From: Zea mays
Lineage: Eukaryota; Streptophyta; Magnoliopsida; Poales; Poaceae
DNA: 64,000 nucleotides
Reading direction: 5' to 3'
Assembly: GCF_902167145.1 (NCBI RefSeq)
Contig: NC_050096.1
Span: forward strand, 198,912,566-198,976,565
The first letter of the stretch is position 1; every line of letters starts with the position of its first letter. The notes below the pieces were generated by a model. The model was not told the origin of the DNA. It did not search any database and worked only from the letters and a program-made list of their open reading frames with translations. The translations under genes were made by a program, and so were the position numbers. Below, piece by piece: positions 21,430-31,230 of this stretch.

Positions 21430-22274
21430 ATCTCCCCCTTTTTGGTGATTGATGCCAACACAAACCAAAGCAAATATAGAAGTGCATAATTGAACTAGTT
21501 TGCATAATGTAAGTGCAAAGGTTGCTTGGAATTGAGCCAATATAAATACTTATAAGTTATGCATGGATTGTTTCTTCATTTTTAACATTTTGGACCACGC
21601 TTGCACCACATGTTTTATTTTTGCAAATTCTTTTGTAAATCCTCTTCAAAGTTCTTTTGCAAGTAGTCAAGGGTAATTGAATAAGATTTTGCGAAGCATT
21701 TTCAAGATTTGAAATTTTATCCCCCTGTTTCAAAAGCTTTTCCTTTGACTTAAACAAAACTCCCCCTAAATAAAATTCTCCTCTTAGTGTTCAAGAGGGT
21801 TTTGATATATCAATTTTGAAATGCTACGTTCTCCCCCTTTTGAACACAATAAGATACCAATTTTAAATTTATCAATTGAGAATCATACCATTTGAAAAAC
21901 TCTTTTTAAAAATTAGGTAAATTAGGTGGTGGTGCGGTCCTTTTGCTTTGGGCTAATACTTTCTCCCCCTTTGGCATGAATCGCCAAAAACGGAGTCATT
22001 AGAGCCCTTAGAATTCCTTTCTCCCTCTTTGGTCATAAATAAATGAGAGAATATTATACCAAAGACGGAGTGATGCTCTCTCCCTCAAAGATGGAGAGTT
22101 GCGCGGAGTGACGGCGAAAGATGAGTTACGGAGTGGAAGCCTTTGTCTTCGCCGGAGACTCCAATTTCCTTTCAATACACCTATGACTTGGTTTGAAATA
22201 GACTTGAAAACACATTAGTCATAGCATATGAAAGAGACATGATCAAAGGTATATGAATGAGCTATGTGTGCAAA
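21430..22274 (-). other. 3' untranslated region of Ji-like element
   Basis: AT-rich sequence between pol stop and polypurine tract, with repeated CTCCCCC words (minus strand GGGGGAG) at about 21430, 21720, 21763, 21831, 21964 and 22080. The same organisation recurs at 41884-42698 and 46045-46900. No gene. Confidence 0.75.
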
Positions 22275-23678
22275 TCAACAAAAGAAGTTCCTAGAATCAA
22301 GAATATTTAGCTCATGCCTAAGTTTGTTAAAAGTTTGTTCATCTAGTGGCTTGGTAAAGATATCGGCTAATTGGTCTTTAGTATTAATGTATGAAATCTC
22401 GATATCTCCCTTTTGTTGGTGATCCCTTAGAAAATGATACCGAATGGCTATGTGCTTAGTGCGGCTATGCTCAACGGGATTATCCGCCATGCGGATTGCA
22501 CTCTCATTATCACATAGAAGAGGGACTTTGGTTAATTTGTAACCGTAGTCCCTAAGGGTTTGCCTCATCCAAAGTAGTTGCGCGCAACAATGGCCTGCGG
22601 CAATATACTCGACTTCGGCGGTAGAAAGAGCTACGGAATTTTGCTTCTTTGAAGCCCAAGACACCAAGGATCTTCCCAAGAACTGGCAAGTCCCCGATGT
22701 GCTCTTTCTATTAATTTTACACCCCGCCCAATCGGCATCGGAATAACCAATTAAATCAAATGTGGATCCCCTAGGATACCAAAGCCCAAACTTAGGAGTA
22801 TAAACTAAATATCTCAAGATTCGTTTTACGGCCGTAAGGTGAGCTTCCTTAGGGTCGGCTTGGAATCTTGCACACATGCATACGGAAAGCATAATATCCG
22901 GCCGAGATGCACATAAATATAGTAAAGAACCTATCATCGACCGGTATACCTTTTGATCGACGGATTTACCTCCCTCGTCGAGGTCGAGATGCCCATTGGT
23001 TCCCATGGGTGTCTTGATGGATTTGGCATCCTTCATCCCAAACTTGCTTAGAATATCTTGAGTATACTTCGTTTGACTTAGGAAGGTGCCTTCTTGGAGT
23101 TGCTTCACTTGAAATCCTAAGAAATACTTCAACTCCCCCATCATAGACATCTCGAATTTCTGTGTCATGATCCTACTAAATTCTTCACATGTAGACTCGT
23201 TAGTAGACCCAAATATAATATCATCAACATAAATTTGGCATACGAACAAGTCATTTTCAAGAGTTTTAGTAAAGAGTGTAGGATCGGCCTTTCCAACTTT
23301 GAAGCCATTAGTGATAAGGAAATCTCTAAGGCATTCATACCATGCTCTTGGGGCTTGCTTAAGCCCATAAAGCGCCTTAGAGAGTTTATACACATGGTTA
23401 GGGTACTCACTATCTTCAAAGCCGGGAGGTTGCTCAACATAGACCTCTTCCTTGATTGGTCCATTGAGGAAGGCACTCTTCACGTCCATTTGGTAAAGCT
23501 TGAAGCCATGGTAAGTAGCATAGGCTAATAATATTCGAATTGACTCAAGCCTAGCTACAGGTGCATAGGTTTCACCGAAATCCAAACCTTCGACTTGGGA
23601 GTATCCCTTGGCCACAAGTCGAGCTTTGTTCCTTGTCACCACACCATGCTCGTCTTGCTTGTTGCGGAAGACCCATTT
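22275..23678 (-). pseudogene. Ji-like pol, RT and RNase H half
   Basis: C-terminal half of a copia Pol, separated from its N-terminal half (37923-39756) by the Grande insertion. It starts at [12 protein letters not shown] just past the insertion point. Reverse transcriptase has the YVDDIIFGS box; RNase H has [16 protein letters not shown] and LADIFTKPL near the C-terminus. The 14 or so codons at 23679-23711 come from the Grande target duplication and LTR, not from Ji. With Grande removed the frame is continuous. Confidence 0.9.
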
Positions 23679-23683
23679 GGTTC

Positions 23684-24312
23684 TGTCGGTGTTTTGGGTC
23701 CGACCGCACACCCGGGGTTGCCCCTCAAGGTGTTTTTAGGAGTAGGACGATGTCGACGACTGTAGCAAAATGGTTCGTGCCGATCGCACGAGGGACAATG
23801 GACAAGATTTGCAGGTTCGGGCCGCTTAGAGATGCGTAACACCCTACGTCCTGGTGAGTACTCGAGTGTGGTTACAAGAGGGCTCTCTGAGTGGAAGGCA
23901 CAGAGGGTTTACGTGGGTGGCTAAGTGAAGTAGGGTCGATCGTTCTGAAGGGGTGCCCCCTAGGCCTTATATACTCGACCGTGGGGCAGTACATGTGGAT
24001 ATGATAACAACAAGTAGCTAAAAGATAGTGAACCTCCTGAGTTTATCCCTACGTAACCCTCGCCGACTTATCCTCGCATGGCTCCGTTGCATGGGGGCTT
24101 CAGCGCGGGAAAGTCGGGTCTCTGTTGCGATTTATTCGTTCGCCGTTGTGGGCCGTCCGGGTTTGCACCAATCCGGTCTCACGTCTTCTCTTCTTTGTTG
24201 GTCGTCTTTCCCCAGGCCCACGAAAGAATGACCTTACGAATTATTGGGCCCTTGGGCCTTTCGTGAGGCCTTTTACTTCTTTAGCGGACCCAGGGGATAT
24301 CTATCCCCCACA
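23684..24312 (-). repeat. 3' LTR of Grande (629 bp)
   Basis: Begins TGTCGGTGTTTTGGG and ends ATCCCCCACA on the + strand. Minus-strand TATA (TATATAA) at 23967-23973. No difference from 37289-37917 seen. Confidence 0.95.
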
Positions 24313-24323
24313 AGCCCCCGATC
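24313..24323 (-). promoter_or_regulatory. Polypurine tract of Grande
   Basis: Minus-strand GATCGGGGGCT abuts the 3' LTR, the expected priming site for plus-strand DNA. Near-copies (GTCGGGGGCTAC) recur at 24508-24519 and 24701-24712, each followed by a hairpin. Confidence 0.75.
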
Positions 24324-24753
24324 TTTGGGTTGATTTAGAGGTAATCAACTCAAAGATCCAAGGTCCAAAAAATAACTTCCTGCTGTCTTCCCTTGCTCCG
24401 ATCACTCGTTCGACCGAAGTTTAGTTCTGTGCTTGTGCCTTAGAGGTCGGCATTTTGATTTGTAGGGTTCTGAACTTCATTGGGTGCACCGGAGGTGCAC
24501 CCAATGGGTGTAGCCCCCGACCTTTGAGTAGATTTTAGAAGATAATCTACTCGAAGGTCTTCCCCAGAAATTATCTCCATGTGCGCTCCTGTATCTCGGT
24601 TGAGGATTGGTCTTTTCGATCTTGTCCCACGCCTTAGAAGTCGGCACTATATCGGTTTGGAATGATAATCCATGGGGTGCACCGGAGGTGCACCCAATGG
24701 GTGTAGCCCCCGACCTTCAAATGGATTTTTTAAGGATAATCCATTCGAAGGTC
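24320..24753. repeat. Three PPT-plus-hairpin modules in Grande 3' region
   Basis: Hairpins at 24320-24358, 24519-24559 and 24712-24753. Each has a 16-base stem; left arms read GATCTTTGGGTTGATT, GACCTTTGAGTAGATT and GACCTTCAAATGGATT, and the right arms change in step. Modules 2 and 3 are preceded by a palindrome GGGTGCACC-GGA-GGTGCACCC (24482-24502, 24675-24695) and by AATGGGTGTAGCCCCCGA. Function not known; position next to the 3' LTR suggests a role in reverse transcription or RNA handling (inference). Confidence 0.8.
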
Positions 24754-25368
24754 TTCCTTTTGCTTGTAAAAATTGGCATGAAGCTATTCGCATTATGCTT
24801 TGGAGGTCAGCATTATGTCATCAATATTTTGCTGCAGAGGTCAGCACATATTTTGTCTTTAGCAGCCGAGTTTGCAATCCATCCATATCTTGCTAGGTAA
24901 TGCAATTTATTTGCTTCTGCAACTTGATTGGACGTTTGATGGACGTTCTCTGTCTAGTCTTTGCGTCGCTTCTGTCGGCCGTATCTTGTATTTTGCTGGC
25001 TATATTTGGCTTTCCTCTGATCCTTACTGATATCTCATTTTTGTCTTGAGGTATTTACTGCATGCCCTGCACGGATGTGACCGTTTTGAAAAATATACTG
25101 ATAATTCCTGGGCGTCCCCCCCAATGGGTGTGGGCAAGGGACGGCTTGGTACGCTGAGTGTTTTAGCCGGCTGCTTCTGAGTAGTAATGTGATGGGACGG
25201 CTAGTGTAATCATATCCTTTGCGCTGTTGACTGGAGTCCCAATGGGTGTAGTGTTGCATGAAACAGCGTCAGCCGTCTGCCGTGTCTTCGGATGGGTGGG
25301 AGTGCTTATTGAATGCTTTGCGACTGTTCAGTGACCGCAGTTGGAGGTGAGCGGTTGCCTTTCCCTTC

Positions 25369-25376
25369 TATAAATA
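25369..25376 (+). promoter_or_regulatory. TATA box for antisense ORF in Grande
   Basis: TATAAATA on the + strand, 80 bp upstream of the ATG at 25456, inside CTTCTATAAATAACGCC. Right spacing for a transcript antisense to Grande. Activity not shown. Confidence 0.55.
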
Positions 25377-25455
25377 ACGCCCTTGCTCCTCTGGTTTTTT
25401 CGCATCCTTTGCTGTTCTCTGCTTCTTCCCTTTCTTCTCTCCCAAAGCTTCCACC

Positions 25456-25730
25456 ATGGGCAAGAACAACAAGCGCAAGCGTGAGCCGACTCCTCCATCG
25501 GAGGAGTTTGGTGACTCGGAATACTCAGAGGAGGAGTTCTCCTCTGAGTCCGAGGGGTCTCCGGCTCCCATCCCCCTGCGTGAGTCGTCTGATGACTCAG
25601 ACGACTCCCAGGGGCTTGCGGCGGAGGTCTGGACGTACATCCGGGCCGTCGAGCGCTCCGGGCTCGAGGGCTCGGATGAGTCTGAGTTCTCCTCGGACGA
25701 GGAGGACTCGGACGACGGCGAGGACGAAGA

Positions 25731-25762
<32 letters not shown>

Positions 25763-25923
25763 GTGGCGACGACGACGGTGATGGCGGCAAGGGCGGCGGA
25801 AGCAGCGGCGGCAAGGGCAGCACCAGAGGCGGCAACAGCACGGGCAGCATCAGAGGCGGCAGCAGCAAGGGCAGCACCAAGGGCGGCGGCGGCAAGGGCA
25901 GCGGCGGCAAGGCCAGTGGCTAA
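25456..25923 (+). CDS. Antisense acidic, Gly/Ser-rich ORF in Grande
   Basis: 155 aa, opposite to gag-pol. A short basic start (MGKNNKRKREPTPP, possible nuclear signal) precedes a Ser/Glu/Asp-rich region (EEFGDSEYSEEEFSSESEG), a short helical stretch AAEVWTYIRAVERSG near residues 55-70, a long Asp/Glu run at about 78-110, and a Gly/Ser/Lys C-terminus. No known domain. The ATG context (ACCATGG) is strong, and a TATA box lies 80 bp upstream. Low-complexity composition means chance openness is possible, but the start, promoter spacing and stop followed by AT-rich DNA fit a real unit. Confidence 0.5.
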
Positions 25924-26176
25924 ACGCCACTGGTCTTTAGATATTAGTATAGTGTAGTTAAAATAATGTAGTAGTAATGTAGAGTAGTATAGTGTAGTTT
26001 AGTAGTAGTAGTAATGTAGAGTAGAAGTAGGGAAGCACCAACTCGCGAAGAGTTGGTTTGTAAACTTATTAACTTCCCCTTAATGAAGAACTGTCGTTGA
26101 CCCCCCTTTTCGATGACTCGGTGTTGCTTTTTCTGAATGTTGAACTGATTCTTTTGATATAGTAGAAACAACGCCG

Positions 26177-26690
26177 AGCGATGTGAAGGTTGACATCAGC
26201 GTTTTAGAAGTAACACCGAGCAATCGAACACGAAACCGATGTTTTTTAGAGGCAACGCCGAGTCAGTGAAGATCAACATCGGCATTTTAGAAGTAATGCC
26301 GAGCGATAGAATACGAGTTCAGCATTTTGGAGGCAACGCCGAGTGATAGAAGGTCAGCGTCGGCATTTTAGAAGTAATGCCAAGCGATTTGGACACGAGG
26401 TCGGCGTTTTAGAAGCAACGCCGAGTGATTGAAGGTCGGCGTCGGCATTTTAGAAATAATGCCGGGCGATAGAATACGAGTTCGGCGTTTTAGAGGCAAC
26501 ACCGAGTGTTTAATGGTCGACATCGGCATTTTAGAAGTAATGCCAAGCGATTTGAACACGAGGTCGGCGTTTTAGAGGCAACACCGAGTGATTGAAGGTC
26601 GGCGTCGGCATTTTAGAAGTAATGCCGAGCGATAGAATACGAGTTCGGCGTTTTAGAGGCAACGCCGAGTGATAGCCGGCCGCACGGGTT
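26177..26690. repeat. Tandem array of about 82-bp units (Grande)
   Basis: About six copies of an 81-82-bp unit, each made of two related half-units of about 41 bp (CGGCATTTTAGAAGTAATGCC alternating with CGGCGTTTTAGAGGCAACGCC). It lies 0.27 kb upstream of the long antisense gene. Copies have diverged. Confidence 0.85.
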
Positions 26691-26954
26691 ATTTTGAGGA
26701 TAATAACCAAGCGATGAAGTGGCACGTCGGCTTTTTTGGAAATAACTGTTTAGATGTCCACGTGGCATGCTGGGATTTCGGAAGTAACTGCCGGGTGATG
26801 ACTGGGCACTTTTTGAAAGGGTATCTGGCTCAAGAATATCCCATAAGAGTTGCGCTTTTAGCCGCCTTTGCTTTCCGTGCCCTAGTTCTTGCATTCCCGC
26901 ATCTGAATCTTCTCTGCCACTCGCCTCCTGCTCTGTTCGCCAGTGAGAAGCAAG

Positions 26955-29900
26955 ATGGCGCCCAAGAGGAAAAACACGAACTCGTCTGCTGCGGTGATCC
27001 CCACAATCGACCCCAACAGTCAGTTACCCTTCGCAGGTAACCATATGTCTGTTATTTCCGAAGCTGAGCTTCTCCGTCTTGTCTCCATCGGGGTTCTTCC
27101 TCCGCGGGAACTCTGTTCTTGGCGGATTTGCCACGGGACTACTGTCCCAACCGAGGATACCCACGAGTCAGTAGTTTATGCTCCTTTCCTTCTCCGCGAC
27201 CTCGGCCTTCCCATCTCTCCTTTTTTCCGTGGCCTCCTTGATTTCTATCATATCAACTTGACTCATTTGAACCCTAATTCCATTCTCCAAATCTCCATTT
27301 TCGTTCACCTATGCGAAGCCTACCTCGGTGTGCTGCCGCATTTCGGTTTATGGAAGTATCTGTATCACTGCCGTCCTGGGATGGCCGGGGGGCAACATCA
27401 GCTGGTCGGAGGTGCCAGTTTGGAGATGCGCCGTGGGCGGAAGACCGAGTATCTTGAGATTCCCCTCAAAGATAGCATTAAAGGTTGGCGTCTGGAGTGG
27501 TTTATAGTTGATAATTATGGAAATTCTCTCCCCTCCCGGTCAGGAAGACAGCCAAACGTTCGTACTCCGAGTTGGACTGAGTCTCCCACGGATCAGGAAG
27601 TGGCCGAGGCAGGCGTGTTGCTTACTGAAGTCGGATTACTGAAAGAGAGAGGTCTGACTGCCGAAGCTGTGGTCACAGATTTTGTTTTCAAGAACATTCA
27701 GCCGCTGAAAGACAGGGCCTATCCGGCATATCTGTATCGAGGGCTGGCCGACTCAACCCGGGTTACCAATAGGAGAATTCCTTCTGTTGACTTGGTGAGC
27801 CGACTTGAGATGATCCTCAGGGGTAAAGTTTCAAATGTTGGTGCTCCAGTGGCATACTCGGCTTGGAACTTACCTCCTCCTAAAGCTTTCACCCTTTTTG
27901 TGTCCAATCCGCCCGTGACTGATAGCAATTTGGGTCTTAGAGTGCGACCCTCTGCTGAAGAAGTCCGTACTTTGGTTGCTTCGCTCGAGGAGATTCCTGA
28001 TGATGAACGGCAGGTTTATTTTGAAGTGCCCCTGAACCCTAGTGATGCAGACATAAATGACATGCTTGATCTGCTAGCTGAGGATTCATCTGATGCTGCT
28101 CCTGATGGTACGTTGGCAGTGGTGCCCCTTCCAGAGGTTGATACAACTTTGGATGTCCCGAAACCTGTCAGTACTCGCCCGAGGCGCCCTAGCCGAACTA
28201 GTCAGCCTGAGCCTTCTGCTGATGAGCAGAAGAAGAAGAGAAGACGCCTCCGGCGAGTATCCAGCTTTGACGAGGACGCCAGTACTTTAGCTCCTGCTGC
28301 TGAAGAAATGACTGCAACTGGCCTTGCTGACATTGATCCCAATGGGTGTGCTCCACCTGCTGCTGACCCCAATGAGGATGCTGTTTGCGCTGTTACTGTG
28401 GAAGATGAGGAGGAAGAAAATGAAGCTCCATTAACTCGGAAAAACAGTCGGCAGTTCGTCGCCAGCGGTGGAAGTAGTGGAGTTCCTTCTCCTGCTTTGT
28501 CTGCCCTTATTGGTCTGCAAGAACTGTCCATGGCCAACTTTGATCAAACTCTAGAGGATATGGTCCCGGAGAACTTGTTGTCAGAGCCTGTGGATGTTGA
28601 TGCAACAGAGACTTGTGCAGCCGTGCCCGATGCTGTGTTGAGGTCATCCCGTGCCTCGTCGACCTTAGAGCATGATCTCGAGGGTCGGGATGCTGACTTG
28701 GATTGTCCTGGTCCCATGGAAGTAGCTGAAGGCCCGTCAACCTTAGAGGTGGTTACGGCAGAGAGCTTGGACCCCTTGAATAGTGCTAACACGTGCCCAG
28801 CCCCCGAGGATGTCGCTGGGGGAGACTTAGCTCGGGTGAGGAGTATAAGCCACTGCCCAGCCCCCGAGGGTGTTGCCGGGGATGATCCGGCTCAAGTGGG
28901 CAGTGCCAACTGTGACCCAGCCCCCGAGGGTGTCCGAGCAAGGTCTCCTTCCTGCACTTCCATGGATGTTCATGCGGGTTCACCTCCACAATCTGGCGGC
29001 ATGGTGGTGGCCCAAACTCTGGATCAGGGAGTCGCTTTAGAGGGCAGCGTCCCCACTGGTCTGGCGTTTGGTTCTGTTGAAGGCACTGAGCTCGTTTCTA
29101 CTGGTCTGTTGCAAGCTGTTCCGGGTTGTGGTCTGGCATCTGATTATCAGCTGATTTCTCCTGATTTGGGGATCCCTTCGTTCTTTTCCAATCTCCAGGT
29201 ACTGTGCTGCACTTTTAACTTGATCTTTTACGTTTGCATGAATTTTTGTCATTATGTTCATCTGTTCTTCCCATCAGGCTTTGGTGGATGGGATGGCCAG
29301 CCAGCTGAGGTCGCAGGGTGCTTCCATCCCAGAAGTGGCTTCATCTCTTGAGCGTTGGAACCCGGTGTCTCTTCATCGTCGTGTATCCGAGTTGGAGGCA
29401 ACTAATTCTGGTTAGTGCCCTTCTTCTTCTTCTTTGCCTTTGTTCGTGGAATGTTTTACCTTCTGTCCTCATTTCGTTTGATTACCTCTTGATAGGAATG
29501 ACTCGGCAGATCGCAGTCCTTGAGGAAAAACATTCCCGAGATCAAGCTGAAATGGCTCAACGGTGTGCTGACTTCGAGGATAAGTATTCTCAGAGCCAGA
29601 CTGAACTGAATCAGGTCTCCGCTGCTTTGGATGATGCCAACGCTCTGAGTTCTTCTCTTCACGCTCGGCTTGATTCCGAAAAGGTAACTTACAGAACCGT
29701 GATTCGCCTTATTACACGCTTGGATTCTGAATGAGTTGATTTTTGCTTGTAGGAAGAAAAACGCATCCTTGCTGCTTCTCGCGACAATCTGGATAGATTG
29801 TATCGAGATTCCAGCAACTCGCTAACCATCTTGGAGAGGAGCCACCGTTTTACGATGGAAGAACTGGACAATCAGCGTCGCCGGCTGCAAGAATCTGCGG

Positions 29901-30214
29901 ACGAAGTGACCCGCCTCAAGCAATTGGTATCAGCGAAGGATGCCACCATCAAGGGACTTCAAGCTTCTAAGAAATCCATTGCTCAGGAGTTAGAAACTGC
30001 TCAGCTGGCCGCTAAAGTCGCCGAAGAGACTGCTGCTACTCTCAAAGCCCAGCACGATAAAGCCATGGACAAGGCTATTCGAGCAGGACGAATCTTGATG
30101 AAGAGACCCGGAGTGGTAGTTCCTGAAGACATAAAGGCCGACGTGCATGCCGCCCCCGATTCCTCGAATCACCCTTCTTCGTCGGTCGTTCCTGAGAAAG
30201 ATATTGGAAAATAG
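26955..30214 (+). CDS. Antisense four-exon gene in Grande (PF04195-like, coiled coil)
   Basis: Predicted exons 26955-29198, 29278-29410, 29496-29683 and 29753-30214, introns 79, 85 and 69 bp with GT-AG ends and matching phases, giving about 1008 aa. I place the start at MAPKRKNTNSS. Residues about 50-260 resemble the plant putative gypsy-type transposon domain (PF04195): SPFFRGLLDFYHINLTHLNP, IFVHLCEAYLGVLPHF, GWRLEWFIVDN. Residues about 400-740 are low complexity, with a basic cluster EQKKKRRRLRR and three about 20-aa repeats of the CPAPEGVAG type. The last 250 residues are heptad-rich coiled coil (LEEKHSRDQAEMAQRC, RLKQLVSAKDATIKGLQ). It lies opposite to gag-pol, as the known antisense ORF of Grande does. 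Role unknown; a nuclear or Gag-interacting accessory protein is inference. Confidence 0.75.
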
Positions 30215-30429
30215 AGAAACATTTTGCGTGCCATGAGCGCGCGGTTAGTATGATCAAGTACTCATTAGAGGATATCAGCTTATCGTTCGAATGTCATGAT
30301 TACTTTCTTATCGTATCAGAATTTATTAGTTCGCAAGTTTGTGGTAATGCTGCACGATAATTATGAAGTTTGTTTGTGGGATATGGAAGTCATCCCCTGA
30401 ATTGCATAAGCGCGAGTATGCTATACCGG

Positions 30430-31125
30430 CTTAAGCCATCAATGACTTTAGCCGATAACTCCGTTAGTAGGGCATAGTGGTCGCCCTGGGTTAAGTAGGC
30501 GTGAGCATGTTGCACCGGCTTAAGTCGTTGCCGACTTAAGTCGATTGCTCCGTTTGTAGGGCATAGTGGTCACCCCAAATTAAGTAAGCGTGAGCATGTT
30601 GCACCGCCTCAAGTCGTTGCCGACTTAAGTCGATTGCTCCGTTTGTAGGGCATAGTGGTCACCCTGAATTAAGTAAGCGTGAGCATGTTGCACCGCCTCA
30701 AGTCGTTGCCGACTTAAGTCGATTGCTCCGTTTGTAGGGCATAGTGGTCACCCCGAATTAAGTAAGCGTGAGCATGTTGCACCGTCTCAAGTCGTTGCCG
30801 ACTTAAGTCGATTGCTCCGTTTGTAGGGCATAGTGGTCACCCCGAATTAAGTAAGCGTGAGCATGTTGCACCGTCTCAAGTCGTTGCCGACTTAAGTCGA
30901 TTGCTCCGTTTGTAGGGCATAGTGGTCACCCCGAATTAAGTAAGCGTGAGCATGTTGCACCGTCTCAAGTCGTTGCCGACTTAAGTCGATTGCTCCGTTT
31001 GTAGGGCATAGTGGTCACCCCGAATTAAGTAAGCGTGAGCATGTTGCACCGTCTCAAGTCGTTGCCGACTTAAGTCGATTGCTCCGTTTGTAGGGCATAG
31101 TGGTCACCCCGAATTAAGTAAGAAT
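30430..31125. repeat. 89-bp tandem array between Grande integrase and antisense gene
   Basis: Seven near-identical 89-bp units (anchor TCGATTGCTCCG at 30541, 30630, 30719, 30808, 30897, 30986, 31075), preceded by one diverged unit near 30452. Later units differ by only a few bases, so the array has been homogenised or recently expanded. It lies just beyond the 3' ends of two convergent genes (integrase on -, antisense gene on +). Confidence 0.93.
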
Positions 31126-31230
31126 GCAAGTCAACCGTAAACGAGCCGAGTATCTTTGAAATCTCTCTTTATTGATGACGTATTTCCATTTTACAGAATA
31201 CATGGTCGCTCCAGCTGTTTTGAAATACAG

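Noticed and set aside
25368..25910. 180-aa Pro/Ser-rich ORF on the - strand
   Set aside because: Antisense shadow of the acidic/Gly-rich ORF at 25456-25923, pure low complexity.
28202..28989. Minus-strand ORFs opposite the antisense gene
   Set aside because: Shadow frames of the coding repeats; no start context or homology.
30430..31125. CRISPR-like array
   Set aside because: Units are 89-bp direct tandem repeats with no unique spacers, in a plant retrotransposon; it is a minisatellite.
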